From NCBI GenBank assembly GCA_025934915.1, contig JAICWG010000021.1:1-37720 (forward strand): a DNA stretch of 37,720 nucleotides, in the 5' to 3' direction. Position 1 is the first letter of the stretch. Every line of letters starts with the position of its first letter. Of the stretch, positions 16,614 through 26,192 are shown in pieces. The position numbers and the translations under genes were made by a program. The DNA is from Nitrospira sp. Its GTDB lineage: Bacteria; Nitrospirota; Nitrospiria; Nitrospirales; Nitrospiraceae. Below the pieces are notes generated by a model. The model was not told the origin of the DNA. It did no database searches and saw only the letters and a program-made list of their open reading frames with translations.

Positions 16614-16622
16614 TGTGGATAA
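16614..16622 (-). promoter_or_regulatory. Perfect DnaA box upstream of nrdJ
   Basis: TGTGGATAA, whose complement is TTATCCACA, the consensus DnaA box. It lies about 100 bases upstream of the nrdJ -35 element. A looser relative, CTATTCACA, occurs at about 16668-16676. DnaA control of ribonucleotide reductase genes is known in other bacteria. A lone 9-mer can also occur by chance. Confidence 0.45.
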
Positions 16623-16702
16623 CTTCGTTGATAAGCGACCAAAATCGGCTATGAGATTCGCGTTGCGACTATTCACAGCCTTTCCTCTCATTTCCCAAAG
16701 AT

Positions 16703-16750
16703 CCACAATACTTGGTGTTGACAAAAATTTATGATAGCTATATGTAGCTG
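16703..16750 (+). promoter_or_regulatory. nrdJ promoter with a pair of NrdR-like boxes
   Basis: TTGACA (16718-16723) is a perfect -35. With 17-base spacing the -10 is TATGTA (16741-16746), weak but plausible. Box 1 (16703-16718, CCACAATACTTGGTGT) matches the NrdR consensus acaCwAtATaTwGtgt at 12 of 16 positions. Box 2 (16735-16750) has the core CTATATGTAG, 9 of 10 to the consensus core. They are 32 bp apart start to start, the usual NrdR pair spacing of three helical turns. Box 2 overlaps the -10, consistent with repression by NrdR when dATP is high. Confidence 0.6.
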
Positions 16751-16841
16751 TCCATTGAAGTTAAACGAGTTCCCGTACCATGATGATGACGTCTAAATCA
16801 AAGCATGGTCACAGTTCCTTTCCTCTCTCAGGAGGTCTACC

Positions 16842-19800
16842 GTGAAAATTGATCGAAGATTTACCCGTCGCGGGCAGAATCCCTACGAGGGGATCACGTT
16901 TGTGAAGCGTTCGTCGGAGATTCGAAATCCCGACGGATCCACCGTATTTAAGTTCGAAAATATCGACGTTCCGGAGGCATGGTCCCAGCTTGCCGTCGAC
17001 ATATTGGCTCAGAAATATTTTCGGAAGGCCGGAGTTCCGCAGCGCGATCAGAATGGGCAGGCTGTCATCGGCCCGGATGGCAAGCCGGTGTTGGGTGGCG
17101 AGCGAGACGCCCGTCAAGTCTTCGAGCGCATGGCCGGATGCTGGACCCATTGGGGCAAGTCCTATGGGTATTTCAAGACACCGGAAGATGCCGAATCTTT
17201 TCACGATGAAATGTGCTGCATGCTGGCGCACCAAATGGCCGCGCCGAATTCTCCCCAGTGGTTCAACACAGGTCTTCATTATGCCTATGGGTTATCGGGT
17301 CCGGCACAAGGGCATTATTACGTCGATCCCCAGACTCGCGAAGTTGTGAAAGCCACCAATGCTTTCGAACATCCTCAGCCTCATGCCTGTTTCATTCAAT
17401 CAATCGAGGATGATCTGGTGAATGAAAACGGGATCATGGATCTTTGGGTCCGGGAGGCGCGGTTGTTCAAGTATGGTTCCGGGACCGGGACTAATTTTTC
17501 GAAACTGCGTGGGGATGGCGAAGGGCTTTCCGGCGGCGGAAGGTCTTCAGGCCTTATGTCCTTCCTGAAGATCGGGGATCGAGCCGCCGGAGCGATCAAA
17601 TCTGGAGGGACGACGCGCCGTGCCGCCAAGATGGTCTGTTTGGACCTCGATCATCCGGATATCGAAGAATTCATCGATTGGAAAGTCATCGAAGAACAAA
17701 AAGTCGCGGCGATGGTGACGGGTTCAAAGATTTGTGCGCAGCGCCTCAACGCCGTGCTGAAAGCTTGTCATACGGTTGATGGCGAGGGGGCTCTCAGGCT
17801 GGACCTCGATCCGAAGACCAATCCGGTCTTGCGTGAGGCCCTGACATCGGCCCGTCGGGATATGGTGTCCGAAGCGTATATCCAACGAATGTTTTCCTAT
17901 GCACAGCAAGGCTTCACGCACTTTGCGTTTCATGAGTATGACACGAATTGGGATGGGAAGGCCTATCAGACCGTCTCCGGCCAAAATTCGAACAACAGTG
18001 TCAGGATTCCCAATGAGTTTTTTGCTGCGCTGGAAACAGACGGCGATTGGCATCTCAAACGCCGAACGAACGGCAAGGTTTGTAAGACCGTCAAGGCGCG
18101 GGAGCTGTGGGACCTGATCGCTTGGGCGGCCTGGATTTGTGCCGATCCGGGGACTCAGTACGATACCATCATCAACGAGTGGCATACCTGTCCGGAAGAC
18201 GGACGCATCAACGCATCGAACCCCTGTTCAGAATACATGTTTTTGGATGATACGGCCTGTAATCTCGCCTCCCTCAACCTCACAAAGTTTTACACCGCCG
18301 ACGGGCAGTTCGAACTGGAACATTTCCGCCATGCCGTTCGACTGTGGACGATCGCGTTAGAGATCAGCGTGTTGATGGCTTCCTTCCCGAGCCGTTCCAT
18401 CGCTGAAAAGAGCTATCAGTTCCGGACGCTCGGGTTGGGGTATGCAAATTTGGGGACCGTGCTCATGCGACAAGGAATCCCTTATGATTCGCCCAAGGCT
18501 CTGGCGATTTGTGGAGCCATCACGGCCATCATGACTGGGGAAGCATACGGGACGTCGGCGGAAATGGCTGCCGAATTGTCGCCCTTCCCGGGGTACGCAA
18601 AAAATCGAGAGCACATGCTGCGGGTCATCCGTAATCACCGTCGAGCTGCTTACCAGGTGCCTCATGCGGAATATGAAGGTCTGACGATCGCTCCGTCGGG
18701 GATCCGCCCTGAATATTGTCCTCCCGACATGCTTCTTGCCGCCAGACGAGCGTGGGACCATGCGCTTGAATTAGGGACGGCCTATGGGTACCGCAATGCA
18801 CAAGTGACCGTCATCGCTCCGACCGGCACAATCGGGTTGGTCATGGACTGTGATACCACCGGTATTGAACCGGACTTTGCTCTGGTGAAGTTTAAGAAAC
18901 TGGCCGGTGGAGGGTACTTCAAGATCATCAATCAAAGCTTGCCGATTGCGCTGGCCAACCTCGGCTATACGGGTCAGCAAACGCAGGATATCGTCCGTTA
19001 CTGTGTCGGTGCTCAGACGCTCAAGGATGCACCGTTCATCAATCACGACACGTTGCGTCAAAAGGGATTCGATGACGCGGCCCTGGATCGTTTGGAGAGC
19101 GGTTTGGGGCAAGCGTTTGAAATTCAGTTCGCCTTCAATAAGTTTACGCTGGGAGACGCGTTCTGTGTCGAAAAGCTTGGCTTGACCGAGGCCCAACTGA
19201 ATGGAACGAACTTCAATATGCTGAAGACGCTCGGTTTTACGCAAGAAGAGATCGCCGCCGCAAACGATTTCTGCTGCGGGACGATGACGGTGGAAGGCGC
19301 GCCGCATCTGAAGGCCGAGCACCTCGCGGTATTCGACTGTGCCAATCGGTGCGGTCGAATTGGGCAACGCTCCATCGCCGTCGATGCGCATATCCGCATG
19401 ATGGCCGCGGCACAGCCGTTCATCAGCGGTGCGATCAGTAAAACCATTAACATGCCGGCCGATGCCACGCTCGAAGACGTTAAGGCGGCCTATTTGTTCG
19501 CATGGAAGAGCATGGTCAAAGCGGTCGCGCTGTATCGTGACGGGTCCAAGCTGAGTCAGCCATTGAGTGCCTCGACAGACAGTGGAAAGGCTGTGGAGGC
19601 GGCCACCGGTGTGATGGAGTTGGCGGAGAAAGTCACCGAACGGGTGCTCGTTCGGTACCTCGCCAAGCGGCGCCCGCTGCCGAGTCGACGAAGCGGATAC
19701 ACTCAAAAGGCAATTGTCGGGGGACATAAGCTTTATCTGCGCACTGGTGAGTATGAGGATGGGACGGTCGGAGAAATATTTTTGGACATGCACAAGGAGG

Positions 19801-20378
19801 GGGCGGCGTTCAGAAGCCTCATGAATTGTTTTGCGATCGCCATCTCTCTTGGACTTCAGCACGGCGTGCCGCTGGAAGAATTCGTCGAGGCGTTCGTCTT
19901 TACCCGGTTTGAGCCGAACGGTCCCGTCAAATTGAACGATCGAATCAAAATGTCGACTTCGATCATCGATTATATCTTCCGCGAATTGGCCGTGACGTAT
20001 CTCGATCGGTATGACCTCGCGCAGGTGAACGAAGAAGATCTACGCATGGACTCTGTGAGGAAAGATAATATGGACCCCGAATGCTTCGATGAAGAAGCGG
20101 ACCTTGACGCACTGGCTAAATCTTCCGTTATTACGGAACATCTTCCCATTCGCCGGAACGGCGGAAAAGGAAACGGCCACGGAAACGGACACAATGTTGC
20201 ACGACACGTGGAGATCATGCGCGAAACGCTCACGCTGACGGAGGTCCAAAGCGCGAAAGAGGCCAAAGTCAAGGGCTATGAAGGCGACCCCTGCCAAGAG
20301 TGCAAGCAATTCACCATGGTTCGTAACGGCACCTGTCTCAAATGTGTGACATGCGGCGCAACGAGTGGATGTTCATAA
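16842..20378 (+). CDS. nrdJ: Class II (adenosylcobalamin-dependent) ribonucleoside-diphosphate reductase NrdJ
   Basis: Reduces ribonucleotides to deoxyribonucleotides using a radical generated from coenzyme B12, without oxygen. At 1178 residues this is the long form with C-terminal extensions. Visible are the N-terminal reductase segment ([20 protein letters not shown]), [12 protein letters not shown] near residue 181 with a redox Cys, the active-site NPCSEYMF near residue 460 with catalytic Asn, Cys and Glu, and a C-terminal zinc ribbon near 1150-1178 (two CxxC pairs, then CGATSGCS). The start is GTG with AGGAGG 7 bases upstream. The promoter carries NrdR-like boxes. The double-ACT gene downstream may share the transcript. 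Confidence 0.95.
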   Translation: MKIDRRFTRRGQNPYEGITFVKRSSEIRNPDGSTVFKFENIDVPEAWSQLAVDILAQKYFRKAGVPQRDQNGQAVIGPDGKPVLGGERDARQVFERMAGCWTHWGKSYGYFKTPEDAESFHDEMCCMLAHQMAAPNSPQWFNTGLHYAYGLSGPAQGHYYVDPQTREVVKATNAFEHPQPHACFIQSIEDDLVNENGIMDLWVREARLFKYGSGTGTNFSKLRGDGEGLSGGGRSSGLMSFLKIGDRAAGAIKSGGTTRRAAKMVCLDLDHPDIEEFIDWKVIEEQKVAAMVTGSKICAQRLNAVLKACHTVDGEGALRLDLDPKTNPVLREALTSARRDMVSEAYIQRMFSYAQQGFTHFAFHEYDTNWDGKAYQTVSGQNSNNSVRIPNEFFAALETDGDWHLKRRTNGKVCKTVKARELWDLIAWAAWICADPGTQYDTIINEWHTCPEDGRINASNPCSEYMFLDDTACNLASLNLTKFYTADGQFELEHFRHAVRLWTIALEISVLMASFPSRSIAEKSYQFRTLGLGYANLGTVLMRQGIPYDSPKALAICGAITAIMTGEAYGTSAEMAAELSPFPGYAKNREHMLRVIRNHRRAAYQVPHAEYEGLTIAPSGIRPEYCPPDMLLAARRAWDHALELGTAYGYRNAQVTVIAPTGTIGLVMDCDTTGIEPDFALVKFKKLAGGGYFKIINQSLPIALANLGYTGQQTQDIVRYCVGAQTLKDAPFINHDTLRQKGFDDAALDRLESGLGQAFEIQFAFNKFTLGDAFCVEKLGLTEAQLNGTNFNMLKTLGFTQEEIAAANDFCCGTMTVEGAPHLKAEHLAVFDCANRCGRIGQRSIAVDAHIRMMAAAQPFISGAISKTINMPADATLEDVKAAYLFAWKSMVKAVALYRDGSKLSQPLSASTDSGKAVEAATGVMELAEKVTERVLVRYLAKRRPLPSRRSGYTQKAIVGGHKLYLRTGEYEDGTVGEIFLDMHKEGAAFRSLMNCFAIAISLGLQHGVPLEEFVEAFVFTRFEPNGPVKLNDRIKMSTSIIDYIFRELAVTYLDRYDLAQVNEEDLRMDSVRKDNMDPECFDEEADLDALAKSSVITEHLPIRRNGGKGNGHGNGHNVARHVEIMRETLTLTEVQSAKEAKVKGYEGDPCQECKQFTMVRNGTCLKCVTCGATSGCS

Positions 20379-20391
20379 GAGGAGATTGAGG

Positions 20392-20598
20392 ATGCGGAGC
20401 AAGCGGCCGTTATCATGTCTCTGGTGTAAGAAGCGGCGGTTCTTACGAATTCGATCGAGTGCCGAAGTCTGCTTTTCGTTGCGGTTACGGGCTCGAAAAC
20501 TTTGTGTGAGACCAGCGTCTTCTCGCATCATATTTGGTCATTACGGGTCTTGGTCTCCGTTGCGAGCCGCTCGCTCAGCGAGGCGAAAAAAGTTTTGA
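20392..20598 (+). CDS. Possible 68-residue basic small protein
   Basis: A frame 13 bases after the nrdJ stop, with GAGGAG upstream of its ATG. The product is Arg/Lys-rich (MRSKRPLSCLWCKKRRFLR) with one CxxC. No family is known to me, and low sequence complexity and high Arg content are typical of chance frames. If it is not a gene, 20379-20625 is a 247-base spacer between nrdJ and the ACT gene with nothing else evident. Confidence 0.3.
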   Translation: MRSKRPLSCLWCKKRRFLRIRSSAEVCFSLRLRARKLCVRPASSRIIFGHYGSWSPLRAARSARRKKF

Positions 20599-20625
20599 TG
20601 CCGGAGAGCCACAAGGAGTACTGAT

Positions 20626-21036
20626 ATGCCGACTACGACACAGCTTGTCATCAGCGGTCAGAGTAAGCCGGGCGCCCTTGCCAGAGTGACGGCGGTTCTC
20701 GGTGAAGCCGGGGTCAATATCAAGGCCTTCTCAGCTCCGGAAGTGATGGGAACGGGCAAGTTGCGTCTGCTGGTCGCGGATCTGGAAAGTGCTCGCGCGG
20801 CGCTTAGGGCGGCGAAGATTAAGTTCGGTGAAGAAACGGCGCTCCTACTGAGTCTCGAAAATAAACCTGGTGCATTAAGGAAAGTGGCAGATACCTTGAT
20901 GAAGAGCCGGATCAACATCAAGTGCGGCTATTGCACGCCTTCACGGGAAGGGAAGCGGGCGATCGTCGTTCTGACCGTTTCCAACACCGACAAGGCCCTG
21001 ACCATTCTACGCAATCAATCGCTCGACGAGTTTTGA
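20626..21036 (+). CDS. Tandem ACT-domain protein
   Basis: A 136-residue protein made of two ACT domains, roughly residues 5-68 and 70-134. The first begins LVISGQSKPGALARVTAVLG and the second LLLSLENKPGALRKVADTLM; both show the KPGAL-(A/R)-x-V turn where ACT domains bind small ligands, usually amino acids. There is no catalytic domain, so it is a stand-alone sensor or regulator. AAGGAG lies 7 bases before the ATG. Many such proteins are annotated as amino-acid-binding; the ligand here is unknown. rlpA begins 4 bases after its stop. Confidence 0.85.
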   Translation: MPTTTQLVISGQSKPGALARVTAVLGEAGVNIKAFSAPEVMGTGKLRLLVADLESARAALRAAKIKFGEETALLLSLENKPGALRKVADTLMKSRINIKCGYCTPSREGKRAIVVLTVSNTDKALTILRNQSLDEF

Positions 21037-21039
21037 TCG

Positions 21040-21717
21040 ATGCGGCCGATGCCGCTCACGAACCCTACCCTTCCGTTCATCATCGTGATCGGACTGGGCG
21101 CCTTCCTCTACCAAGGCTGCACCACAGCCCCCCGTCCTACTGACCGTTTCCCTGGGTATCCTATTGGATTTGCAGAACGAGGGATGGCCTCGTGGTATGG
21201 CCCTGGTTTTCATGGGAACAAGACGGCGAATGGAGAGCGGTACGACATGTATAAACTGACGGCTGCTCATCGAACGCTGCCGCTAGGGTCCATTGCAGTT
21301 GTTCATTCGTTGACTTCGGGTCGCCATGTTACGGTCAGAATTAATGATCGAGGGCCGTTCGCGAGAGGGCGAATTTTAGACCTCTCATTGGCCGGTGCTC
21401 AAGCGCTTGGGATGGTCGACAGCGGAACCGAGCAGATCGAACTTCGAGTTGTCGGCTATAACGCTCGACCCGAAGGGATGGGGGTGTTACGGGTTCAAGT
21501 CGGCGCCTTCGCGGACATTCAGAATGCACGGGCGCTGTTTGCACAAGTTCAACGGGATTTTCCCGATGGACGTATCATTCAGGTCAATCTCCCGGAAGGG
21601 CGCCGTTTCCGAGTCCAAATTGGTCGGTTCTTGACAGAAACAGAGGCTCAGGTGGCTGTGGTTCGTCTCGATCGTACATTTAGCCTACAATCGTTTGTTA
21701 TTCGAGATGATGGCTAA
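21040..21717 (+). CDS. rlpA: RlpA-like septal lytic transglycosylase with SPOR domain
   Basis: A 225-residue envelope protein. A hydrophobic N-terminus ends in LYQGC, an imperfect lipobox. The double-psi beta-barrel spans about residues 45-130: GMASWYGPGFHGNKTANGE, then YDMYKLTAAHRTLPLG, and VRINDRGPF with the conserved His and Asp of RlpA. The C-terminal 70 residues are a SPOR domain (LRVQVGAFADIQNARALF, RFRVQIGRF), which binds denuded peptidoglycan at division septa. RlpA cleaves glycan strands lacking stem peptides. It starts 4 bases after the ACT gene and is likely co-transcribed. The interval 21718-21969 shows no supported gene. Confidence 0.9.
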   Translation: MRPMPLTNPTLPFIIVIGLGAFLYQGCTTAPRPTDRFPGYPIGFAERGMASWYGPGFHGNKTANGERYDMYKLTAAHRTLPLGSIAVVHSLTSGRHVTVRINDRGPFARGRILDLSLAGAQALGMVDSGTEQIELRVVGYNARPEGMGVLRVQVGAFADIQNARALFAQVQRDFPDGRIIQVNLPEGRRFRVQIGRFLTETEAQVAVVRLDRTFSLQSFVIRDDG

Positions 21718-21969
21718 ACACTAGACGGACGGCGGCACTATCCGAGTGGCTCGCTTGGAACTGATTGATTTTTAAGTAACATTTTCTGAATTACTTGCTT
21801 GCGTTTGATCCTTGTGATAGATGTATCAGCTATGAACTCTATTCTAAGCGGTTCGGTCATCCTAATCTTACGATCCTCTGAAGGGTGGGCGAAGAGGTAT
21901 CCTCTGGGAGACGCCCGGCTTCTCATCAGGTCAGCCATACTGGTCCAACGTCCCTAATATACGACTGCG

Positions 21970-23235
21970 ATGGACATCCTCATCCTTTTAGGATTGATAG
22001 GGTTATCCGCTATTATTTCTACAGCTGAGATCGGCTTTTTCTCGGTCAACGAAACACGATTGAAAGCATTGGCGCAAAACGGAAGTAAACGAGCAGCCAA
22101 AGCTCTTCAATTGAGGAGCGACCCCCAAAAGCTCCTCTCGACCATTCTCGTAGGCGACCGCCTCGTCAGTACCGCGACGCCCATGTTCGCTACCTTCATC
22201 ACACTAAATGCCTATGGGGGCAAGAGTGTGTTTGAAGAAGCGATCGCGGTTATGGTCGGTATCCTGACCTTTGTTCTTTTAGTGTCAGTGGATGTCATTC
22301 CAAAGACTCTAGCGGCAAAGTTCTCCGTACCCGTGACGTTGAACATGGCGTACCCTGTCTATTGGGTTCAAGTCATGTTGAGGCCCTTTCTTTTTCTGAT
22401 TGTCCCCCTGATCCACAGTTTGACAGGAGGAAAGGGGTTGACGCTTCCATTGGTGACGGAGGAAGAGCTGAAAATCATGTTGGACCAAGGAGGAAAGGCC
22501 GGGGAATTAGAATCGGAAGAAGTCAAAATGATCAAGAACGTCTTTCAACTGAAGGACATTACGGCGGAAGATGCGATGACGCCGCGCATCTATGTGTTTT
22601 CCCTTGATGGGAACCTTCGACTCAAGGAGGCACAAGAGCTACTCTATAATTCTAAGTATTCCAGGATTCCACTCTACGACGGCATGCTCGATAACATTAC
22701 GGGAATTCTCTACAAGACCAAGGCGCTGACCGAGTTGGCCAAAGGGAGAACCGACTTGCGCCTTCGGGATATCGCCCATCCTCCGCTCTTCGTCCCGGCC
22801 GGTAAAACGGCGGATGATTTGATGAAGCAATTCCAGCAGGAAAAGCGGCATATGGGAGTGGTCGTCAACGAATTCGGTGGTGTCATGGGTTTGGTGACGC
22901 TTGAAGACCTCCTCGAGGAAGTCGTGGGTGAGATCGTCGATGAAACGGATATCACTGAAGAACTCATCAAACGCATCGGAAAGAACCAAATCCTCGTGCA
23001 CGGACGGACGGAAGTTCGAAAGGTGAACGACTTCCTGAAAGTCGAGCTTGGAGATGAAGCCCTGACGATCGGAGGGCTGATCCAGGAAAATCTTGGTCGC
23101 ATCCCTCAGGCAGGAGAAGAACTCCGCATCGAGAATTGCCGCCTCGTGGTCCATGAAGCAGATCCTCGCTCGATACGAAGCGTGCAAATTTTCAAGGACG
23201 AGAAAGTGCCTGTTCCGGTCGAAGCCGCGGTGTGA
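21970..23235 (+). CDS. CNNM/CorC-type membrane protein (hemolysin C family)
   Basis: A 421-residue protein with the standard layout: an N-terminal DUF21 (CNNM) membrane domain of about 140 residues beginning IGLSAIISTAEIGFFSVNE and containing LVSVDVIPKTLAAK, two CBS domains (DAMTPRIYVFSLDGN; HMGVVVNEFGGVMGLVTLED), and a C-terminal CorC_HlyC domain (ILVHGRTEVRKVNDFL). Members are linked to Mg2+ or Co2+ efflux and stress; the name hemolysin is historical. The Shine-Dalgarno is weak. Its stop abuts that of the convergent ligA with no gap. Confidence 0.9.
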   Translation: MDILILLGLIGLSAIISTAEIGFFSVNETRLKALAQNGSKRAAKALQLRSDPQKLLSTILVGDRLVSTATPMFATFITLNAYGGKSVFEEAIAVMVGILTFVLLVSVDVIPKTLAAKFSVPVTLNMAYPVYWVQVMLRPFLFLIVPLIHSLTGGKGLTLPLVTEEELKIMLDQGGKAGELESEEVKMIKNVFQLKDITAEDAMTPRIYVFSLDGNLRLKEAQELLYNSKYSRIPLYDGMLDNITGILYKTKALTELAKGRTDLRLRDIAHPPLFVPAGKTADDLMKQFQQEKRHMGVVVNEFGGVMGLVTLEDLLEEVVGEIVDETDITEELIKRIGKNQILVHGRTEVRKVNDFLKVELGDEALTIGGLIQENLGRIPQAGEELRIENCRLVVHEADPRSIRSVQIFKDEKVPVPVEAAV

Positions 23236-25296
23236 CTAGCCCATCTTCTGTTTTTCTATCAAATCTAGGAAGGCCTTTTCGTCTAGGACCGCCACCCCTA
23301 ATTTCTGAGCCTGATCGAGTTTGGAGCCAGGGTCTGTGCCGGCTACGACATAGCCTGTCTTCTTGCTGACACTGGAAGACACCGTGGCGCCTAATCGTTC
23401 GACCAATGCCTCGGCCTCATCTCTCGTCAGCCTCTCCAATCCACCGGTGAACACGAAGCTCTTCTCTGAAAAAGGCGAAGCGGCCCGGCTCTGCGGTGAG
23501 GGGGTGTCTACGATCGAAAAACCTAGTGTAAGCAGTTGGTCGATGACCCGTCGGTTGGAACTTTCTTGGAAGTAGGAGACCAAACTCTCAGATATTTCTG
23601 GACCAATCTCCGGGATTTTCTGCAAGCGGTCGAGGTCAGCCGACATGATGGCATCGAGAGAGCCGAACTCTTTCGCGAGCACTTTTGCGATGTGCTGCCC
23701 TACTTGACGGATTCCCAGGCCCATCAAAAATCGGTCGAGCGAGACGTTTCTGCTTCGAGCGATGGCGTCAAGGAGAAGGGTTGAGGATCGTTCCGCAAAC
23801 CCCTCGAGCTCAAGAAGTTGTTCAGGCCTTAGCCGATAAAGGTCGGATAGATCTTTCACGAGGCCGTGGTCTATCAATTGTGAAACCGTTTTCTTACCCA
23901 GTCCGTCTATATTGAGAGCGGCCTTCGACGCAAAGTGTTCAATGGCGCCTTTCAGTTGGGCCGGACAAGCGGCTTGGCCTGTGCAGTAGAAGTAGGCGCC
24001 TTCTCTTGCCACGGCAGAACCGCATATCGGACAGCGAGGTGGCATCTGGAAAGGGTCCGACCTGACTTCATTCGCGATGGGGATACGTTCAGCGATCGCT
24101 GGAATGACATCACCTGCGCGCTCGACTCGAACCCTGTCGCCTATGCGGATGTCTTTTCTTGCCACCTCGTCGGCGTTGTGCAGGGTGGCTCGGCTGATGG
24201 TGATCCCACCCACTTCCACCGGCTTCAGCAGGGCAAGAGGGGTCAAGGTCCCGGTTCGGCCGACGGAGATGGCAATGTCCTGTATCTCCGTAATTTCCTT
24301 CCGAGGAGAAAACTTAAACGCAATGGCCCAACGAGGACTTCTGGACTTCATCCCCAGTCGAGCTTGCCAATCCACGCGATCGACTTTCACCACCACTCCA
24401 TCAATTTCATAGGGGAGATTGTCGCGCTGGTATTCCGTTTCCCGGTGAAAGGTCAAGACCTGGTCAATGGTGTCGCATCGTCGGCGAAGATGAGGGACCG
24501 GAAGTCCACACAGAGCCAACGTTTCCAGTTCAGCCCAGTGCGACGGAGGAGGGGTTCCGGTCATCGTCATCACTTCATAGCAGGTGACGACCAGCGGCCG
24601 AGAGGCGGTAATGTGCGAATCGAGTTGCCGAAGAGAGCCGGCGGCGGCGTTGCGCGGGTTTGCAAAGACGTCGTCCCCCCGTTCCGTCATTCGGCGGTTG
24701 AGCGCATGAAAGTCGGAGAGGCGCATGTACACTTCGCCCCGCACGGCTAGATGGTCCGGGTAAGCGTCGGTCTGCAACTGGAGCGGTAGCGATCGAATCG
24801 TGCGGAGATTAATGGTGATATCCTCGCCGACATTTCCATCACCACGGGTTGAACCACGAACAAACGTCCCGTGGTCGTAGACCAGTTCAACCGACAGACC
24901 GTCGAATTTTGGCTCGACTGTGTACTCGACTTGGTCGGTGCCTAGCTCCCGCTTCATTCGCTGATCGAAGGCCAGGACTTCCTCAGGATGCACCAACGAA
25001 TCAAGGCTCAACATGGGCCGTTCGTGCTGTACTTTGCCGAGTTCACCCAGAGGGGGTGCACCGACGCGCTGGGTCGGAGAATCGAGGGCGACCAGCTCCG
25101 GGTACGTCCGTTCGAGATCGGCCAATTCTCGGAACAACCGATCATATTCCCCATCGGAAATCTCGGGGCGGTCCTTGACGTAATAGAGGTAGTCGTGATG
25201 CCTGATTTGGCTTTTGAGTTGAGCGAGTCGTTCCTGCTCGGCGCGTGTGGCCCTCGAAGAGGACAGAGAGTCGTCATAGAGTGAATCCTGTCCCAT
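23236..25296 (-). CDS. ligA: NAD+-dependent DNA ligase LigA
   Basis: Seals nicks during replication and repair. Order of domains: Ia (YYVKDRPEISDGEYDRLFREL), adenylation domain with the nucleotidyl-acceptor Lys in EPKFDGLSVELVY near residue 118, OB fold, zinc finger CPICG...YFYCTG...ACPAQ, helix-hairpin-helix repeats (NIDGLGKKTVSQLIDHGL), and a C-terminal BRCT domain (SFVFTGGLERLTRDEAEALV). Length 686 residues from the ATG at 25296. A TTG at 25308 would add four residues. The acceptor motif is KFDG, where KxDG is required. Confidence 0.96.
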   Translation of the reverse strand: MGQDSLYDDSLSSSRATRAEQERLAQLKSQIRHHDYLYYVKDRPEISDGEYDRLFRELADLERTYPELVALDSPTQRVGAPPLGELGKVQHERPMLSLDSLVHPEEVLAFDQRMKRELGTDQVEYTVEPKFDGLSVELVYDHGTFVRGSTRGDGNVGEDITINLRTIRSLPLQLQTDAYPDHLAVRGEVYMRLSDFHALNRRMTERGDDVFANPRNAAAGSLRQLDSHITASRPLVVTCYEVMTMTGTPPPSHWAELETLALCGLPVPHLRRRCDTIDQVLTFHRETEYQRDNLPYEIDGVVVKVDRVDWQARLGMKSRSPRWAIAFKFSPRKEITEIQDIAISVGRTGTLTPLALLKPVEVGGITISRATLHNADEVARKDIRIGDRVRVERAGDVIPAIAERIPIANEVRSDPFQMPPRCPICGSAVAREGAYFYCTGQAACPAQLKGAIEHFASKAALNIDGLGKKTVSQLIDHGLVKDLSDLYRLRPEQLLELEGFAERSSTLLLDAIARSRNVSLDRFLMGLGIRQVGQHIAKVLAKEFGSLDAIMSADLDRLQKIPEIGPEISESLVSYFQESSNRRVIDQLLTLGFSIVDTPSPQSRAASPFSEKSFVFTGGLERLTRDEAEALVERLGATVSSSVSKKTGYVVAGTDPGSKLDQAQKLGVAVLDEKAFLDLIEKQKMG

Positions 25297-25425
25297 CGCT
25301 GCTCTCAACGAGGTGAAGCCTCGACGATCATCGCTATCGCTAGGGTGTCATGACAGGTGACATTCGGCATGAAAGGGGAGAGAGGTCTAAGTCATGCTGA
25401 CCCTAGCATAGGGCTGTGGAAACGG

Positions 25426-25454
25426 TCAAACCGGACAGGCCCGGTCCGCTTTGA
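25426..25454. promoter_or_regulatory. Inverted repeat in the ligA / LysM-lipoprotein divergent region
   Basis: TCAAACCGGAC (25426-25436) pairs with GTCCGCTTTGA (25444-25454) with one mismatch and a 7-base loop. A second hairpin, TCCGGC...GCCGGA, lies at about 25489-25514, just before the Shine-Dalgarno of the lipoprotein gene. Both could be operator or leader structures for the transcript that may continue into the trp genes. No T-run follows either, so neither looks like an ordinary terminator. Confidence 0.35.
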
Positions 25455-25534
25455 CTTTCGCATCAGTGGCCACTATTCTAAGCGTCTCTCCGGCAAGTCT
25501 GAAGTCGCCGGAAAGCCTGGGCAAAGGAGGATAT

Positions 25535-26182
25535 ATGCAGAAGGGAGAGCAGCAGGTCTGTGAGCGTGTGCGGAGGATTCCTTTCTTAGGGATACTGCTC
25601 TGTAGTGGTTTGCTGGTCAGCGGGTGTGTCGTGTTAGAGGAAAAATACAACGCGGAAAAAGCCCGAAGCCTGAATTTTCAGCGCCTTCTGGCTCAGGAAG
25701 AGAAGCGAACGGCTGAGCTCGACAGCGAAATCAGGCACACCAAGGCTGAACTGGTTGAATTTGAGGCGAGGAATCGCGAGCTGTCCGCACAGGTGCAAGT
25801 GGCACGAGAGCAGATGGGGCGCCTCCAAGAAGAGACGGAAGCGATCCGGGAAGCGACCGTGTTGGAACGAAAAGCCTTGGAGGATATGCAGCGGAAAGGC
25901 CCTTCTGTTTCCGCCAAACCAAAAAAAGTCGAGGCGCCGAAAGCTGCTTCCGGCGGTCGCAGCGGAGGCAATCTTTCAGACAAGGGTATGACAGCTTCGA
26001 CCGAGCCGGCTTCTGCTGCTATGAAGGTAACAGCGGGGATGGTGCATGTGGTGAAACCGGGGGAGACCCTCTTCAGCATCAGCAGGCGGTATGGAATCGA
26101 GATCGATAAATTGAAGAAACTGAATAAGCTGCCGGACGACATCGTCGAGGTCGGACAGAAGCTCCTGGTGGGAGCAGAGTAA
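25535..26182 (+). CDS. LysM-domain lipoprotein with coiled coil
   Basis: A 215-residue envelope protein. The signal peptide ends in the lipobox LVSGC near residue 30. A coiled coil follows (residues about 40-120; EKRTAELDSEIRHTKAELVE, QVAREQMGRLQEE), then a Lys/Ala/Ser linker and a C-terminal LysM domain (VHVVKPGETLFSISRRYGIE, LNKLPDDIVEVGQKLLV) that binds peptidoglycan. The start at 25535 has AAAGGAGG 4 bases upstream; the frame extends to 25451 without a site. It lies 10 bases before trpE on the same strand, so the two are probably co-transcribed although functionally unrelated. Confidence 0.88.
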   Translation: MQKGEQQVCERVRRIPFLGILLCSGLLVSGCVVLEEKYNAEKARSLNFQRLLAQEEKRTAELDSEIRHTKAELVEFEARNRELSAQVQVAREQMGRLQEETEAIREATVLERKALEDMQRKGPSVSAKPKKVEAPKAASGGRSGGNLSDKGMTASTEPASAAMKVTAGMVHVVKPGETLFSISRRYGIEIDKLKKLNKLPDDIVEVGQKLLVGAE

Positions 26183-26192
26183 GCGGAACGAC

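Noticed and set aside
18771..19862. 363-codon minus-strand ORF inside nrdJ
   Set aside because: Shadow frame of nrdJ; the residue pattern is not protein-like and has no start signal.
16842..20378. Intein or frameshift in the long NrdJ frame
   Set aside because: The frame is continuous, catalytic motifs are in the expected order, and the length fits the long class II form with a C-terminal zinc ribbon.
21738..21938. 66-codon minus-strand ORF between rlpA and the CNNM gene
   Set aside because: No Shine-Dalgarno, no family similarity, short enough for chance.
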